Shown: positions 34,674 to 44,491, counted from the first letter of the stretch. The stretch: 64,000 nucleotides of DNA from Streptomyces sp. NBC_01262 (GCF_036226365.1 NZ_CP108462.1:6604501-6668500), one strand, 5' to 3'. Made by a program: numbers and translations. The notes: generated by a model not told the origin, from the sequence alone.

Positions 34674-36539
34674 GTGCCCGCGACCCCTACCCATGTGCCC
34701 GAGCCGAGCCGTACCGACCCGGCGCTGCTCCGCAATTTCTGCATCATCGCGCACATCGACCACGGCAAGTCGACGCTCGCCGACCGGATGCTGCAGCTGA
34801 CCGGCGTGGTGGACTCGCGGCAGATGCGCGCCCAGTACCTGGACCGCATGGACATCGAGCGTGAGCGCGGCATCACGATCAAGTCGCAGGCCGTCCGGCT
34901 GCCCTGGGCGCCCACGACGGGTGACGGTGCGGGGAAGACCCACATCCTCAACATGATCGACACCCCGGGCCACGTGGACTTCACGTACGAGGTCTCGCGC
35001 TCGCTCGCCGCCTGCGAGGGCACGGTCCTGCTGGTGGACGCCGCCCAGGGCATCGAGGCGCAGACCCTGGCCAACCTGTACCTGGCGATGGAGAACGACC
35101 TCGCCATCGTCCCGGTGCTCAACAAGATCGACCTGCCGGCCGCCCAGCCGGAGAAGTTCGCCGAGGAGCTGGCCAACCTCATCGGCTGCGACCCGGACGA
35201 CGTGCTGAAGGTCTCCGCCAAGACCGGCCTGGGCGTCGAGGCGCTGCTCGACCGGGTCGTGCAGACGGTGCCGCACCCGGTCGGCGTGGCCGACGCGCCC
35301 GCCCGCGCGATGATCTTCGACTCGGTCTACGACTCCTACCGCGGTGTCGTGACGTACGTACGAGTGGTCGACGGCCAGCTCAACAAGCGCGAGCGGATCC
35401 GGATGATGTCCACCGGCGCCACCCACGAGCTGTTGGAGATCGGCGTCAGCTCCCCGGAGATGACGCCCGCGGACGGCGTCGGCGTCGGCGAGGTGGGCTA
35501 CATCATCACCGGTGTGAAGGACGTCCGGCAGTCCAAGGTCGGCGACACGATCACCTCCCTGACCAAGGGCGCGACCGAGGCGCTGGGCGGCTACAAGGAC
35601 CCCAAGCCGATGGTCTTCTCCGGCCTCTACCCGCTGGACGGCTCGGATTACCCGGAGCTGCGCGAGGCGCTCGACAAGCTCCAGCTCAACGACGCCGCCC
35701 TGGTCTACGAGCCCGAGACCTCCGCCGCCCTCGGCTTCGGCTTCCGCGTCGGCTTCCTCGGCCTGCTGCACCTGGACGTGATCCGGGAGCGCCTGGAGCG
35801 CGAGTTCGGCCTCGACCTGATCGCCACCGCGCCCAACGTGGTCTACCGCGTGACGATGGAGGACGGCTCCGAGCACATCGTCACCAACCCGAGTGAATTC
35901 CCCGAGGGCAAGATCGACGAGGTCCACGAGCCGGTCGTGAAGGCCACCATCCTGGCCCCGACCGAGTTCATCGGCGCGATCATGGAGCTGTGCCAGACCC
36001 GGCGCGGCACCCTGCTCGGCATGGACTACCTCTCCGAGGACCGGGTGGAGATCCGCTACACCCTCCCCCTCGCCGAGATCGTCTTCGACTTCTTCGACCA
36101 GCTCAAGTCCAAGACCCGCGGCTACGCCTCCCTGGACTACGAGCCCACCGGCGAGCAGTCCTCCTCGCTGGTCAAGGTCGACATCCTGCTGCACGGCGAC
36201 AAGGTCGACGCCTTCTCCGCGATCACCCACAAGGACGCTGCGTACGCGTACGGCGTGCGGCTGGTCGCCAAGCTGCGCGAGCTCATCCCCCGGCAGAACT
36301 TCGAGGTGCCGATCCAGGCGGCGATCGGTGCCCGGGTCATCGCCCGTGAGACCGTCCGCGCGATCCGCAAGGACGTCCTCGCCAAGTGCTACGGCGGTGA
36401 CATCTCCCGTAAGCGGAAGCTGCTGGAGAAGCAGAAGGAAGGCAAGAAGCGGATGAAGATGGTCGGCTCCGTGGAGGTGCCGCAGGAGGCCTTCATCGCG
36501 GTGCTGTCCAGCGACGAGAGCGCGTCCAAGAAGAAGTAG
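34674..36539 (+). CDS. lepA: Elongation factor 4 (LepA)
   Basis: 621 residues from the GTG at 34674 ([13 protein letters not shown]). The translational GTPase domain has AHIDHGKST (26-34), the switch [16 protein letters not shown] and NKIDLP. The later domains include [49 protein letters not shown] and the LepA-specific C-terminal [22 protein letters not shown]4 binds elongating or stalled ribosomes. The long frame starting at 34260 would run through rpsT and its promoter and is rejected. A very long hairpin terminator follows. Confidence 0.96.
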   Translation: MPATPTHVPEPSRTDPALLRNFCIIAHIDHGKSTLADRMLQLTGVVDSRQMRAQYLDRMDIERERGITIKSQAVRLPWAPTTGDGAGKTHILNMIDTPGHVDFTYEVSRSLAACEGTVLLVDAAQGIEAQTLANLYLAMENDLAIVPVLNKIDLPAAQPEKFAEELANLIGCDPDDVLKVSAKTGLGVEALLDRVVQTVPHPVGVADAPARAMIFDSVYDSYRGVVTYVRVVDGQLNKRERIRMMSTGATHELLEIGVSSPEMTPADGVGVGEVGYIITGVKDVRQSKVGDTITSLTKGATEALGGYKDPKPMVFSGLYPLDGSDYPELREALDKLQLNDAALVYEPETSAALGFGFRVGFLGLLHLDVIRERLEREFGLDLIATAPNVVYRVTMEDGSEHIVTNPSEFPEGKIDEVHEPVVKATILAPTEFIGAIMELCQTRRGTLLGMDYLSEDRVEIRYTLPLAEIVFDFFDQLKSKTRGYASLDYEPTGEQSSSLVKVDILLHGDKVDAFSAITHKDAAYAYGVRLVAKLRELIPRQNFEVPIQAAIGARVIARETVRAIRKDVLAKCYGGDISRKRKLLEKQKEGKKRMKMVGSVEVPQEAFIAVLSSDESASKKK

Positions 36540-36544
36540 CGGTT

Positions 36545-36602
36545 CTCATACGAAAGGCTTGGCCGCACCCCGATCGAGGTGCGGCCAAGCCTTTCGTATG
36601 AG
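36545..36602. terminator. 25-bp perfect hairpin after lepA
   Basis: Arms 36545-36569 and 36578-36602 are perfectly complementary for 25 bp, starting CTCATACGAAAGG, with an 8-nt loop CCGATCGA. It begins 5 nt after the lepA stop. Much longer than needed for termination. Confidence 0.85.
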
Positions 36603-36725
36603 CAGACCCTTGCGGCATATGGGTGATTGGCGAAAAACCCGGTTATTTCCGGTTTCTGCTGAGCGGCTGCCGCCGTTACGCATGGTGACAGTGGCGAAGG
36701 GCGCCGCTGCGGAAGGGGAATTGAA

Positions 36726-36980
36726 GTGAAGTACACGAAGGCCGCCGCGATCGTCGCCGGTTCCATGATCGCGCTGGGCGCGGCAGGCGCGGCGCCCGCG
36801 TTCGCGGACAGCGGTACGGTGCCGCTCGGTGACGGCGCGACGAAGCTCCTGAGCGCCAAGGACGCGATCGCGAAGGACGGCCTGAAGGTTGTGACGGGCA
36901 AGACCGGCGAGCTCCTGGGCGGCGTATCCAAGACGGGCGGCACGACTCCGATGGTCGGTGGCCTGCCGCTCGGCGGCTGA
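36726..36980 (+). CDS. Small secreted protein
   Basis: 84 residues, GTG start after AAGGGGAA. A clear Sec signal (MKYTKAAAIVAGSMIALGAAGAAPAFA) ends with an AxA site at about 27, leaving a 57-residue mature peptide (DSGTVPLGDGATKLLSAKDAIAKDGLKVVTGKTGELLGGVSKTGGTTPMVGGLPLGG). The mature part is Gly/Thr/Lys-rich, has no cysteines and ends GGLPLGG. It does not show the Cys pair of chaplins. Function unknown; a cell-surface or signalling peptide is possible. Alone between lepA and an acyl-CoA ligase. Confidence 0.7.
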   Translation: MKYTKAAAIVAGSMIALGAAGAAPAFADSGTVPLGDGATKLLSAKDAIAKDGLKVVTGKTGELLGGVSKTGGTTPMVGGLPLGG

Positions 36981-37179
36981 TGCGCGGGCGGGCGGGCTCG
37001 CCGGTCCACGTGCGGGCCCGCCGGCGAATGTGTGTGTAGGTGTCACGTACCTCACTCGTCACGGTTGCATCGCGGTGGCCGAAGCCCCTTACAAAGCGGG
37101 TGCTGTTTCTCTACCCTGATCACGACTCGATGGTTACTCGCGAGTTAACCCAGCAAAGAGGCGGGCCCCGGAGGTTGTC

Positions 37180-39066
37180 GTGACGGACACGCAGACGTTG
37201 ATCGAGAATCGGCCGCCCTCCGTGGCGACGCTCTTCCTGGAGCGGGTCGAGGCGACGCCCGACGTCGTTGCGTACAGCTACCCGGTGCCGGCCGCCGGGG
37301 GCGGGCCGGACGAGTGGCTCACGCTGACCTGGTCGCAGGCCTCGGCCAGGATCCTCGCCATCGCGGCGGGCCTGATGGACCTCGGGGTGCGGCCCGAGGA
37401 GCGGGTGGCGATCGCCTCGTCGACCCGGGTCGAGTGGATCCTGGCCGACATGGGCATCATGTGCGCGGGCGCGGCCACCACGACCGTCTACCCCAGCACC
37501 ACCGCTGACGAGACCGCGTACATCCTGGCCGACTCCGGCAGCCGGGTGCTGTTCGCGGAGGACGCGACGCAGCTCGCCAAGTCCGTCGAGCGGCGCGGTG
37601 AGCTGCCCGAGCTCGCGCATGTCGTGGTGATCGACCCGACAGGCGTCGACACCGGCGCCGCCGACGGCGGCGGATGGGTGCTCTCCCTGGCCGAGCTGGA
37701 GCAGCGCGGAGCGGCGTACCTGGAGAAGAACCCGGACGCCGTGACGAAGGCGGTCGCCGCGCAGACCAAGGACCAGCTCGCGACGCTGATCTACACCTCC
37801 GGCACCACCGGGCGCCCCAAGGGTGTGCGGCTGGCGCAGGACACCTGGTCGTACATGGGCCGGGCGATCGAGACGCTCGGCATACTGCACGAGGAGGACG
37901 TCGAGTACCTGTGGCTGCCGCTCGCCCATGTATTCGGCAAGGCGCTGCTCGCGGGCCAGGTCACCTCGGGGCACCAGATGGCGGTGGACGGCCGGGTCGA
38001 CAAGATCATCGAGAATCTGCCGGTCGTGCGGCCGACCTACATGGCCGCCGTGCCCCGGATCTTCGAGAAGGTCTACAACGGGGTCGCGGCCAAGGCCCGC
38101 GCGGGCGGCGGCGCCAAGTACTCGATCTTCAAGTGGGCCGCCGAGGTCGCCCGCGAGTACGGCAGGGTCACCCAGGACAACCAGCGGCGCACCGGCAAGG
38201 CCTCCGCGCCCTTCGCCCTCGCGGCCAAGCACACCGTCGCCGACAAGCTCGTCTACGCCAAGCTCCGTGAGGCCTTCGGTGGCCGGCTGCGCGGCTGCGT
38301 CTCCGGCGGCGCCGCGCTCGCCCCCGAGATCGGCTACTTCTTCGCCGGTGCCGGCATCCACATCCTGGAGGGCTACGGCCTCACCGAGACCAGCGGCCCC
38401 AGCTTCTTCAACCCCGAGGACTCCTACCGCACCGGCACCGTCGGCAAGCCCTTCCCCGGCAGCGAGGTCCGCATCGCGGAGGACGGCGAGGTGCTGCTGC
38501 GCGGTCCCCACGTCATGCAGGGCTACCACGGGCTGCCGGAGAAGAGCGCGGAGGCGCTGGAGTCCGACGGCTGGTTCCACACCGGCGACATCGGCGAGCT
38601 GTCCGCCGACGGCTACCTGAAGATCACCGACCGCAAGAAGGACCTCATCAAGACCTCGGGCGGCAAGTACGTCGCCCCGGCCGAGATCGAGAACCAGTTC
38701 AAGGCCCTGTGCCCCTTCGTCAGCGCGGTGCTGGTGATCGGCGCAGGACGCAACTTCTGCAGCGCCCTGCTCGCCCTCGACGAGCCGACGATCCTGGGCT
38801 GGGCCAAGGAGAACGGCCTGGACGGCAAGTCCTACGCGGACGTCGTCGGCTCTGAGCAGGCGCGGGAGCTGATCGACGGCTACGTCAAGCGGGTCAACGC
38901 GGGGCTCCAGCGCTGGGAGCAGGTCAAGACCTTCCGGCTGCTGCCGCGCGACCTCGATGTCGAGCACGGCGACATGACGCCCAGCCTGAAGCTGAAGCGG
39001 CCTGTTGTGGAGCGGGAGTTCAAGGGCCTGATCGACGACATGTACGCGGGCTCGCGGGAGGCGTAG
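37180..39066 (+). CDS. Long-chain fatty acid-CoA ligase (AMP-binding)
   Basis: 628 residues, GTG start after CGGAGG. Adenylate-forming family: core A-motif YTSGTTGRPKGV from residue 205, VGKPFPGSEVRIAEDG, YGLTETSGPSFFN, and the D/W motif SDGWFHTGDIGELSADGYLKITDRKKDLIKTSGGKYVAPAEIE. The FadD15-like length and the ALAPEIGYFFAGAGIHILEGYG stretch fit actinobacterial long-chain acyl-CoA ligases (AMP-forming). It activates fatty acids for beta-oxidation or lipid synthesis at the inner membrane face. A T-tract terminator follows at 39112. Confidence 0.93.
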   Translation: MTDTQTLIENRPPSVATLFLERVEATPDVVAYSYPVPAAGGGPDEWLTLTWSQASARILAIAAGLMDLGVRPEERVAIASSTRVEWILADMGIMCAGAATTTVYPSTTADETAYILADSGSRVLFAEDATQLAKSVERRGELPELAHVVVIDPTGVDTGAADGGGWVLSLAELEQRGAAYLEKNPDAVTKAVAAQTKDQLATLIYTSGTTGRPKGVRLAQDTWSYMGRAIETLGILHEEDVEYLWLPLAHVFGKALLAGQVTSGHQMAVDGRVDKIIENLPVVRPTYMAAVPRIFEKVYNGVAAKARAGGGAKYSIFKWAAEVAREYGRVTQDNQRRTGKASAPFALAAKHTVADKLVYAKLREAFGGRLRGCVSGGAALAPEIGYFFAGAGIHILEGYGLTETSGPSFFNPEDSYRTGTVGKPFPGSEVRIAEDGEVLLRGPHVMQGYHGLPEKSAEALESDGWFHTGDIGELSADGYLKITDRKKDLIKTSGGKYVAPAEIENQFKALCPFVSAVLVIGAGRNFCSALLALDEPTILGWAKENGLDGKSYADVVGSEQARELIDGYVKRVNAGLQRWEQVKTFRLLPRDLDVEHGDMTPSLKLKRPVVEREFKGLIDDMYAGSREA

Positions 39067-39111
39067 GCCATAGGCGCGGGATCGGGTGGGCACAAACGGG
39101 GCCCGCCCGCT

Positions 39112-39128
39112 GCCCGTACGGGCTTTTT
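39112..39128 (+). terminator. Intrinsic terminator after the acyl-CoA ligase
   Basis: GCCC-GTAC-GGGC hairpin followed directly by TTTTT, 45 nt after the ligase stop. T tracts are rare in this genome, which adds weight. Confidence 0.65.
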
Positions 39129-39217
39129 CGGTGACTCGGCGCTTACGAGCGCGCTCAGTCTGTCACGCTGGGCGTGCCGTCATGGGTGCAAAGCCGGATC
39201 TGCTCAGGAGCCGCACA

Positions 39218-41044
39218 GTGGGGCCAGATTCCATGCCTCGGGAGTTCGTCTCCCGTACCAGCCTGCCCGGGAATCAGCTGGCGGCCTGCGCCGCGCGCAA
39301 GTTCGTCCGCGCGGCTCTGGCCGAGTGGACCACCCAGGACGTGTGGCCGGCCGACGGGGTCAGCGACCGGGTGGTGGACGACGCCGTGCTGCTGGTGAGC
39401 GAGCTGGTGACGAACGCGGTGATCCACGCGGGCACGACGGCCGAGGTGCTGTGCCGGCTGGACATGCACGAGGAGCCGGGCCGGCCGCCGTGCGGGCTGG
39501 TCATCGAGGTCTCCGACCACCACCCGGCGCGGGTGATCCGCAACCCGGTGGAAATGGAGCGCGAGGGGCGTGAAGGGGGGCGCGGACTGCAGCTCGTCGC
39601 GGCGTTCTCCGAGGAGTGGGGCATCACCTACCGCCGCGACCTCAAGACGATCTGGTGCCGGCTCGTCATCGACGCGGACCTGGATCCGTCCGGCGAGCCG
39701 TCCGTGTCCCCGGGCCTGGCCGAGAGCGACCGAGTACTCCAGCGCGACCTGCGCGCGGCCGAGATCCTGGCCCCCGCCCCGATGCGCGGCTCCCGGCGCT
39801 ACGACACCGACTGGATCAGCCGGGGCTCGCTCTCCTTCCTCGCCGAGGCCTCCGACCTGCTCGCCGGACAGCTCGACGAGGACATGGTCGCCTCGCTCGC
39901 CGGACAGCTCCTCGTCCCCCGGCTCGCCGACTGGTGCGCGGTCTGGCTCAACCCCGAGGGCCCGGAGAACGCCGAGCCGCGCCTCGCCCGCGTCTGGCAC
40001 CTGTCGGAAAACCGTATCGACGGCCTGCGCATGGTCCTGGAGAAGGACCCGCCCCCCGCCGCCGTCCGGGCGGGGGCCATGCCCTGGCCCTGGCCCGTCG
40101 CCGCCGAGACCTTCGACCCCGGCGGCGCCGCCCTGGCCTGCCCGCTCGTCGTCGGCGGCCGCAGCCACGGCACGCTGCTGCTCGGCCGTACGGGCCTCAT
40201 GCGCATCCCGGACGAGGTCATCGGCCTCATCGAGGACTTCGCGCGCCGGGTCGCCCTGGCCATCGGCACCGCCCGGCAGTACGCCCGGCAGGCCATGATC
40301 AGCCACGTCCTGCAGCGCGGCCTGCTGCCCGCCTCCATCGCCGCCATCCCGGGCATGGAGGCCGCCATCGTCTACGAGCCGAACGGCGCCGACGTCGTCG
40401 GCGGCGACTTCTACGACCTCTTCCCCGCCGGTGACGGCCGCTGGTGCTTCGCACTCGGCGACGTCCAGGGCAGCGGCCCCGAAGCCGCCGCCGTCACCGG
40501 CCTCGCCCGGCCCGTCATGCGCCTGCTCGCCCGCGAGGGCTTCGGCGTCGCGGAGGTCCTGGACCGCCTCAACCGCGCCCTCGCCGACGAGGCCGCATGC
40601 GCAAGCGCGGTAAGCGGTGAGCCACCCCGCTTCCTGTCCCTGCTGTACGGCGAGATCGTGCCGTACGTCACCGGGCGCGGCGCCCGCTGCACCCTCGCCA
40701 GCGCCGGCCACCCGCTGCCGCTCGTGCTCTCCGCCGCAGGCGGCACGGTACGGCCCGTCGCCGCCCCGCAGATACTGCTCGGGATCACCGACGACGCGGA
40801 GTACGTCAGCGAGTCCTTCGACCTGTCGCCCGGCGACACCCTGCTCTGCGTCACCGACGGCGTCACCGAGCGCCGCAACGGCAACCGCCAGTTCGACGAC
40901 GACGACGGCCTCGCCGCCGCCCTCGCCGCCTGCGCGGGGCTCGGCGCGGGCGCGGTGGCGGAACGGATCCGGCGGGTGGTGCACGAGTACGACCCGGCTC
41001 CGCCGGACGACGACCTGGCGCTGCTGGTGCTGCAGGCGCAGTAG
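39218..41044 (+). CDS. SpoIIE-type PP2C phosphatase with HATPase and GAF domains
   Basis: 608 residues from the GTG at 39218, preceded by AGGAG with 7-nt spacing; ATG 39182 and 39233 are alternatives. The N-terminus (to ~140) is a histidine-kinase-like ATPase of the anti-sigma type, with LLVSELVTNAVIHAG and EGGRGLQLVAAF. The middle contains a GAF-like region (about 190-350). The C-terminus is a SpoIIE-like PP2C with GADVVGGDFYDLF (about 389-401), FALGDVQGSGPEAAAVTGLAR and CVTDGVTERRNGNRQFDDD. Such multi-domain proteins set sigma-factor activity by phosphorylating or dephosphorylating anti-anti-sigma proteins; partners are not in this window. Confidence 0.9.
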   Translation: MGPDSMPREFVSRTSLPGNQLAACAARKFVRAALAEWTTQDVWPADGVSDRVVDDAVLLVSELVTNAVIHAGTTAEVLCRLDMHEEPGRPPCGLVIEVSDHHPARVIRNPVEMEREGREGGRGLQLVAAFSEEWGITYRRDLKTIWCRLVIDADLDPSGEPSVSPGLAESDRVLQRDLRAAEILAPAPMRGSRRYDTDWISRGSLSFLAEASDLLAGQLDEDMVASLAGQLLVPRLADWCAVWLNPEGPENAEPRLARVWHLSENRIDGLRMVLEKDPPPAAVRAGAMPWPWPVAAETFDPGGAALACPLVVGGRSHGTLLLGRTGLMRIPDEVIGLIEDFARRVALAIGTARQYARQAMISHVLQRGLLPASIAAIPGMEAAIVYEPNGADVVGGDFYDLFPAGDGRWCFALGDVQGSGPEAAAVTGLARPVMRLLAREGFGVAEVLDRLNRALADEAACASAVSGEPPRFLSLLYGEIVPYVTGRGARCTLASAGHPLPLVLSAAGGTVRPVAAPQILLGITDDAEYVSESFDLSPGDTLLCVTDGVTERRNGNRQFDDDDGLAAALAACAGLGAGAVAERIRRVVHEYDPAPPDDDLALLVLQAQ

Positions 41045-41081
41045 GCACGGCTCGCCTGCCCGATGGCGGACAATGGGGGTC

Positions 41082-42314
41082 ATGCCTTCCGTACTGCCTG
41101 ACGGCGAGCCCCTGCCCGACAACGGCGCGCTGCCCCCGAGCGCGCTCGCCGGCGCGGCGGACCGCCCCCTGGGGTTCTACCTGCACGTCCCCTATTGCGC
41201 GACGCGGTGCGGCTACTGCGACTTCAACACCTACACCGCGAGCGAGCTGCGGGGCAGTGGCGGGGCGCTGGCCTCCCGGGACAACTACGCCGACACCCTG
41301 ATCGAGGAGATCCGGCTCGCCAGGAAGGTGCTCGGGGACGACCCCCGGCAGGTCGAGACCGTCTTCGTCGGCGGCGGCACCCCCACCCTGCTCGCCGCCG
41401 GCGACCTCGTGCGCATGCTGGCCGCGATCCGCGACGAGTTCGGCCTCGCGCCCGGCGCCGAGATCACCACCGAGGCGAATCCGGAGTCCGTCGACCCGGC
41501 CTATCTTTCCGCCCTGCGCAAGGGCGGTTTCAACCGGATCTCCTTCGGCATGCAGAGCGCCAAGCAGCACGTGCTCAAGATCCTGGACCGCAACCACACC
41601 CCGGGCCGCCCCGAGGCCTGCGTCGGCGAGGCGCGCGCGGCGGGCTTCGAGCACGTCAACCTGGACCTGATCTACGGCACGCCCGGAGAGTCCGACGACG
41701 ACTGGCGGGCCTCCCTGGACGCCGCGATCGGCGCCGGGCCGGACCACGTCTCGGCGTACGCCCTGATCGTCGAGGAGGGCACGCAGCTCGCCCGGCGCAT
41801 CCGGCGCGGCGAGATCCCCATGACCGACGACGACGTCCACGCGGACCGCTACCTCATCGCCGACGAGCGCTTCGCCGCCGCCGGCTTCGACTGGTACGAG
41901 GTCTCCAACTGGGCCACCTCCGCGGCGGGCCGATGCCGCCACAACGAGCTCTACTGGACCGGCGCCGACTGGTGGGGCGCCGGGCCCGGCGCCCACAGCC
42001 ACGTCGGCGGCGTCCGCTGGTGGAACGTCAAGCACCCCGGCGCCTACGCCCAGGCGCTCTCGGAAGGCCGCACACCCGGCGCCGGACGCGAGCTCCTCTC
42101 GGCCGAGGACCGGCGCGTCGAGCGCATCCTCCTGGAGCTGAGGCTCCTCGACGGCTGCCCCCTGGACATCCTCGCCCCGGCCGGCGCGGCCGCCGCCGCC
42201 CAGGCGGTAAGGGACGGCCTCCTGGAGCCCGGTCCTTACGCGGCCGGGCGCGCCGTCCTCACTCTGCGCGGCCGGCTGCTGGCCGACGCGGTCGTACGGG
42301 ACCTGGTCGACTGA
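41082..42314 (+). CDS. hemW: HemW, radical SAM heme chaperone-like protein
   Basis: 410 residues from ATG 41082. The radical SAM cluster is CATRCGYC (C39, C43, C46) in FYLHVPYCATRCGYCDFNTY. VETVFVGGGTPTLL, TTEANPESVDPAYLSALRKGGFNRISFGMQS and VNLDLIYGTPGESDDDWRASL are family marks. Proteins of this group, long annotated as oxygen-independent coproporphyrinogen oxidase, are heme chaperones (HemW); the CxxxCxxC with a C-terminal HemW domain fits. It lies between the SpoIIE phosphatase and hrcA-dnaJ2, the usual actinobacterial order. Confidence 0.94.
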   Translation: MPSVLPDGEPLPDNGALPPSALAGAADRPLGFYLHVPYCATRCGYCDFNTYTASELRGSGGALASRDNYADTLIEEIRLARKVLGDDPRQVETVFVGGGTPTLLAAGDLVRMLAAIRDEFGLAPGAEITTEANPESVDPAYLSALRKGGFNRISFGMQSAKQHVLKILDRNHTPGRPEACVGEARAAGFEHVNLDLIYGTPGESDDDWRASLDAAIGAGPDHVSAYALIVEEGTQLARRIRRGEIPMTDDDVHADRYLIADERFAAAGFDWYEVSNWATSAAGRCRHNELYWTGADWWGAGPGAHSHVGGVRWWNVKHPGAYAQALSEGRTPGAGRELLSAEDRRVERILLELRLLDGCPLDILAPAGAAAAAQAVRDGLLEPGPYAAGRAVLTLRGRLLADAVVRDLVD

Positions 42315-42334
42315 CGGCCCCGGCGGACAGGCCC

Positions 42335-42340
42335 TAGCAT
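42335..42340 (+). promoter_or_regulatory. Putative -10 element for leaderless transcript
   Basis: TAGCAT ends 8 nt before ATG 42349; no ribosome site. Confidence 0.4.
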
Positions 42341-42348
42341 CCGTTGTC

Positions 42349-42987
42349 ATGCCCACTGTCCACGCCCACGCCCCCGCGCCCGACGCCACGGTCGTCCGCT
42401 ACGGCATACGCCGGCTCCTCACCGTCTTACCGGGCAGCCTGCTGCTGATCGCGCCCGCCGTCCTCGACCTCTACGCGGCCGTGACCGGCTCCAACGGAGT
42501 CCACGGCCCCGGGCCGTGGCTGGCGTTGCTCCTGCTCGTCCCGCTGGCCGCGCTGGGCGCCCTGATGCTGCGGGTCGTATGGGTCGACCGCGATGTCACG
42601 ATCGCCCTGGACTCCACCGGCCTCTGGTCGGTGAGGGGCAAGACCGGCGCCGTCATCCCCTGGGACTCCCTGGCCGGGGTCGGCCTCCACTGGAGCAAGA
42701 GCACCGGCCTCGTCGGCAAGCACCACACCTTCGAGCTGTGCCCGCTCGGCCCCATCGACCGCGACCACCCGCTCCTCTGGCACCTGGTCCGCGACGACAC
42801 CCCCCTGCGCCCCGGCCTCCCGCGCCTGCGCTACCGCCTCCAGTTGCCGCTGTTCACCCGGCGCCCGCTCGCCCGCGCCGTCCAGCGCCTCGCCCCGCAG
42901 CTGTGGTTCGGCGACCAGCGCCGCGAGTACGGCTACCGGGGCCTGCCCGACGCGTCGGGCCACGCGGAGCGCCTGCGGGACGGGTGA
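42349..42987 (+). CDS. Membrane protein with PH-like domain
   Basis: 212 residues. Two hydrophobic segments (LLTVLPGSLLLIAPAVLDLYAAV and WLALLLLVPLAALGALMLRVVWV) precede a cytoplasmic domain that begins DVTIALDSTGLWSVRGKTGAVIPWDSLAGVGL, the pattern of bacterial PH-like domains (bPH2/YdbS type). The C-terminal part is basic. Function unknown in this group. The start follows the -10 spacing. Confidence 0.7.
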   Translation: MPTVHAHAPAPDATVVRYGIRRLLTVLPGSLLLIAPAVLDLYAAVTGSNGVHGPGPWLALLLLVPLAALGALMLRVVWVDRDVTIALDSTGLWSVRGKTGAVIPWDSLAGVGLHWSKSTGLVGKHHTFELCPLGPIDRDHPLLWHLVRDDTPLRPGLPRLRYRLQLPLFTRRPLARAVQRLAPQLWFGDQRREYGYRGLPDASGHAERLRDG

Positions 42988-43089
42988 TCACTCGCGGGGG
43001 TGAACCCGTGCGGATACCGGGTGTGGCTGCCTACCCTGTTCCTAGGCTGTCGCCGTAATCACGGCGTCGGGAAGAGGAGGACCACGGAG

Positions 43090-43659
43090 ATGACCGCTGT
43101 GGATGACCGACTGATCACTGACGTCACCGAGATCTTCGAGAACCTTGAGGTTCCTGAGGGCTACAAGGCGGAGCTCCTCCGGGGGGAAATTGTGATGATG
43201 GCCGGGCCGGACCTGGTCCACAACGACATCGTCGAATCGGTGGTGGATCAGATTCCCCGAAAGCGCTGGAGGCGGCTCGGAACTCAGGACATCGCCATCC
43301 TGCAGGAGACGAGCGAACCGCAGCCTGACCTCGTGGTGCTGCCACGAGACTCAGGACCGCACGCCGGACGTCTGATGCCTTCGGAAATGGTCACGATGCT
43401 CGTGGAGGTGGTCTCCAAGACCAGCGTGCACCGTGACTATGTGACCAAGCGGTCGATCTATGCGGCTGGCCGCGTCCCCGCCTATCTGGTTATCGACCCC
43501 CTGGTCGGCAAGTGTGTGCTGCTCACCGAGCCGACAGGTGTTGGAGAAGAGGCCGACTACCGGATGAAGCGCACGACGAAGTTCGGCGAGCCGGTTCCCC
43601 TTGACGTGCTGGGCGTGACGCTCGACACATCGGAGTTCGGCACGCTCCCGGCATCATGA
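43090..43659 (+). CDS. Uma2 family (PD-(D/E)XK-like) putative endonuclease
   Basis: 189 residues from ATG 43090 after GAGGAGGACC-type sequence. GYKAELLRGEIVMMAGPDLVHNDIVESV and PQPDLVVLPRDSGPHAGRLMPSEMVTMLVEVVSKTSVHRDYVTKRSIYAAGRVPAYLVIDP match the DUF820/Uma2 restriction-endonuclease-like fold, with conserved E in LRGE, PD in QPDLVV and E/S-x-K in VEVVSKTS. Cyanobacteria and actinobacteria carry many copies; targets are unknown. The nucleotide sequence is visibly less GC-rich than neighbours, consistent with later acquisition. It is convergent with the DUF3097 gene, overlapping by 6 nt. Confidence 0.82.
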   Translation: MTAVDDRLITDVTEIFENLEVPEGYKAELLRGEIVMMAGPDLVHNDIVESVVDQIPRKRWRRLGTQDIAILQETSEPQPDLVVLPRDSGPHAGRLMPSEMVTMLVEVVSKTSVHRDYVTKRSIYAAGRVPAYLVIDPLVGKCVLLTEPTGVGEEADYRMKRTTKFGEPVPLDVLGVTLDTSEFGTLPAS

Positions 43660-44484
43660 CGGCGCCGTGACGAAGTCGATCAGCTCCTCGACCCGCCCCA
43701 GGAGCTCCGGCTCCAGGTCCTTGTAGCTGCGTACGGACGCCAGAATCCGCTGCCACGCGGCGCCCGTGTTCTCCGGCCAGCGCAGCGCCCGGCACACGCC
43801 CGTCTTCCAGTCCTGGCCGCGCGGGACGGACGGCCAGGCCGCGATTCCGACGGAGGACGGCTTCACGGCCTCCCAGACGTCGATGTAGGGATGGCCCACG
43901 ATCAGCGCGTGTTCGCTGGATACCGTGGCCGCGATCCGCGACTCCTTGCTGCCCGGTACGAGGTGGTCCACGAGCACGCCCAGCCGCGCGTCCGGCCCGG
44001 GGGCGAACTCGGCGACGATGGCGGGGAGGTCGTCGATGCCCTCCAGGTATTCGACGACGACGCCCTCGATGCGCAGGTCGTCGCCCCAGACGCGCTCGAC
44101 GAGTTCGGCGTCGTGCCGCCCTTCGACGTAGATGCGCCCGGCGCGGGCGACCCGCGCGCGGGCGCCGGGGACGGCGATGGAGCCGGAGGCCGTACGGGCC
44201 GGGGTGCGGGGGGCGGACGTGGCTGCGGAGGGGCGGACGAGGGTGACGACGCTGCCGTCCAGGAGGAAGCCGCGCGGGGTCATGGGGAAGACGCGGTGCT
44301 TGCCGAAGCGGTCCTCAAGGGTGACGGTGAAGCCCTCGGCCGACTTCTCGCAGCGGACGACGGCGCCGCAGAAGCCGGTGGCGGCCTCTTCGACGACGAG
44401 GTCCGGCTCGGCGGCGACCTCCGGGGCTGCCTGAGGTTTCTTCCAGGGCGGGGTGAGGTCGGGCCCGTACTGTCGGCTGCGCAT
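43654..44484 (-). CDS. DUF3097 family protein
   Basis: 276 residues. Core actinobacterial family with no established function. The N-terminus (RQYGPDLTPPWKKPQAAPEV) leads to VVEEAATGFCGAVVRCEKSAEGFTVTLEDRFGKHRVFPM, a beta-rich domain, then a TOPRIM-like segment (IYVEGRHDAELVERVWGDDLRIEGVVVEYLEGIDDLPAIV ... RLGVLVDHLVPGSKESRIA). The pattern VEGRHD...VVEYLEG...VLVDHL resembles the metal-binding acidic residues of TOPRIM folds, so a nucleic-acid role is possible; this is inference. A minus-strand TACGAT precedes the ATG by 7 nt. Confidence 0.85.
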   Translation of the reverse strand: MRSRQYGPDLTPPWKKPQAAPEVAAEPDLVVEEAATGFCGAVVRCEKSAEGFTVTLEDRFGKHRVFPMTPRGFLLDGSVVTLVRPSAATSAPRTPARTASGSIAVPGARARVARAGRIYVEGRHDAELVERVWGDDLRIEGVVVEYLEGIDDLPAIVAEFAPGPDARLGVLVDHLVPGSKESRIAATVSSEHALIVGHPYIDVWEAVKPSSVGIAAWPSVPRGQDWKTGVCRALRWPENTGAAWQRILASVRSYKDLEPELLGRVEELIDFVTAPS

Positions 44485-44491
44485 GCGGCAG

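Noticed and set aside
37120-39093. Minus-strand frame over the acyl-CoA ligase
   Set aside because: Antisense shadow; the ligase motifs are intact in the plus frame.
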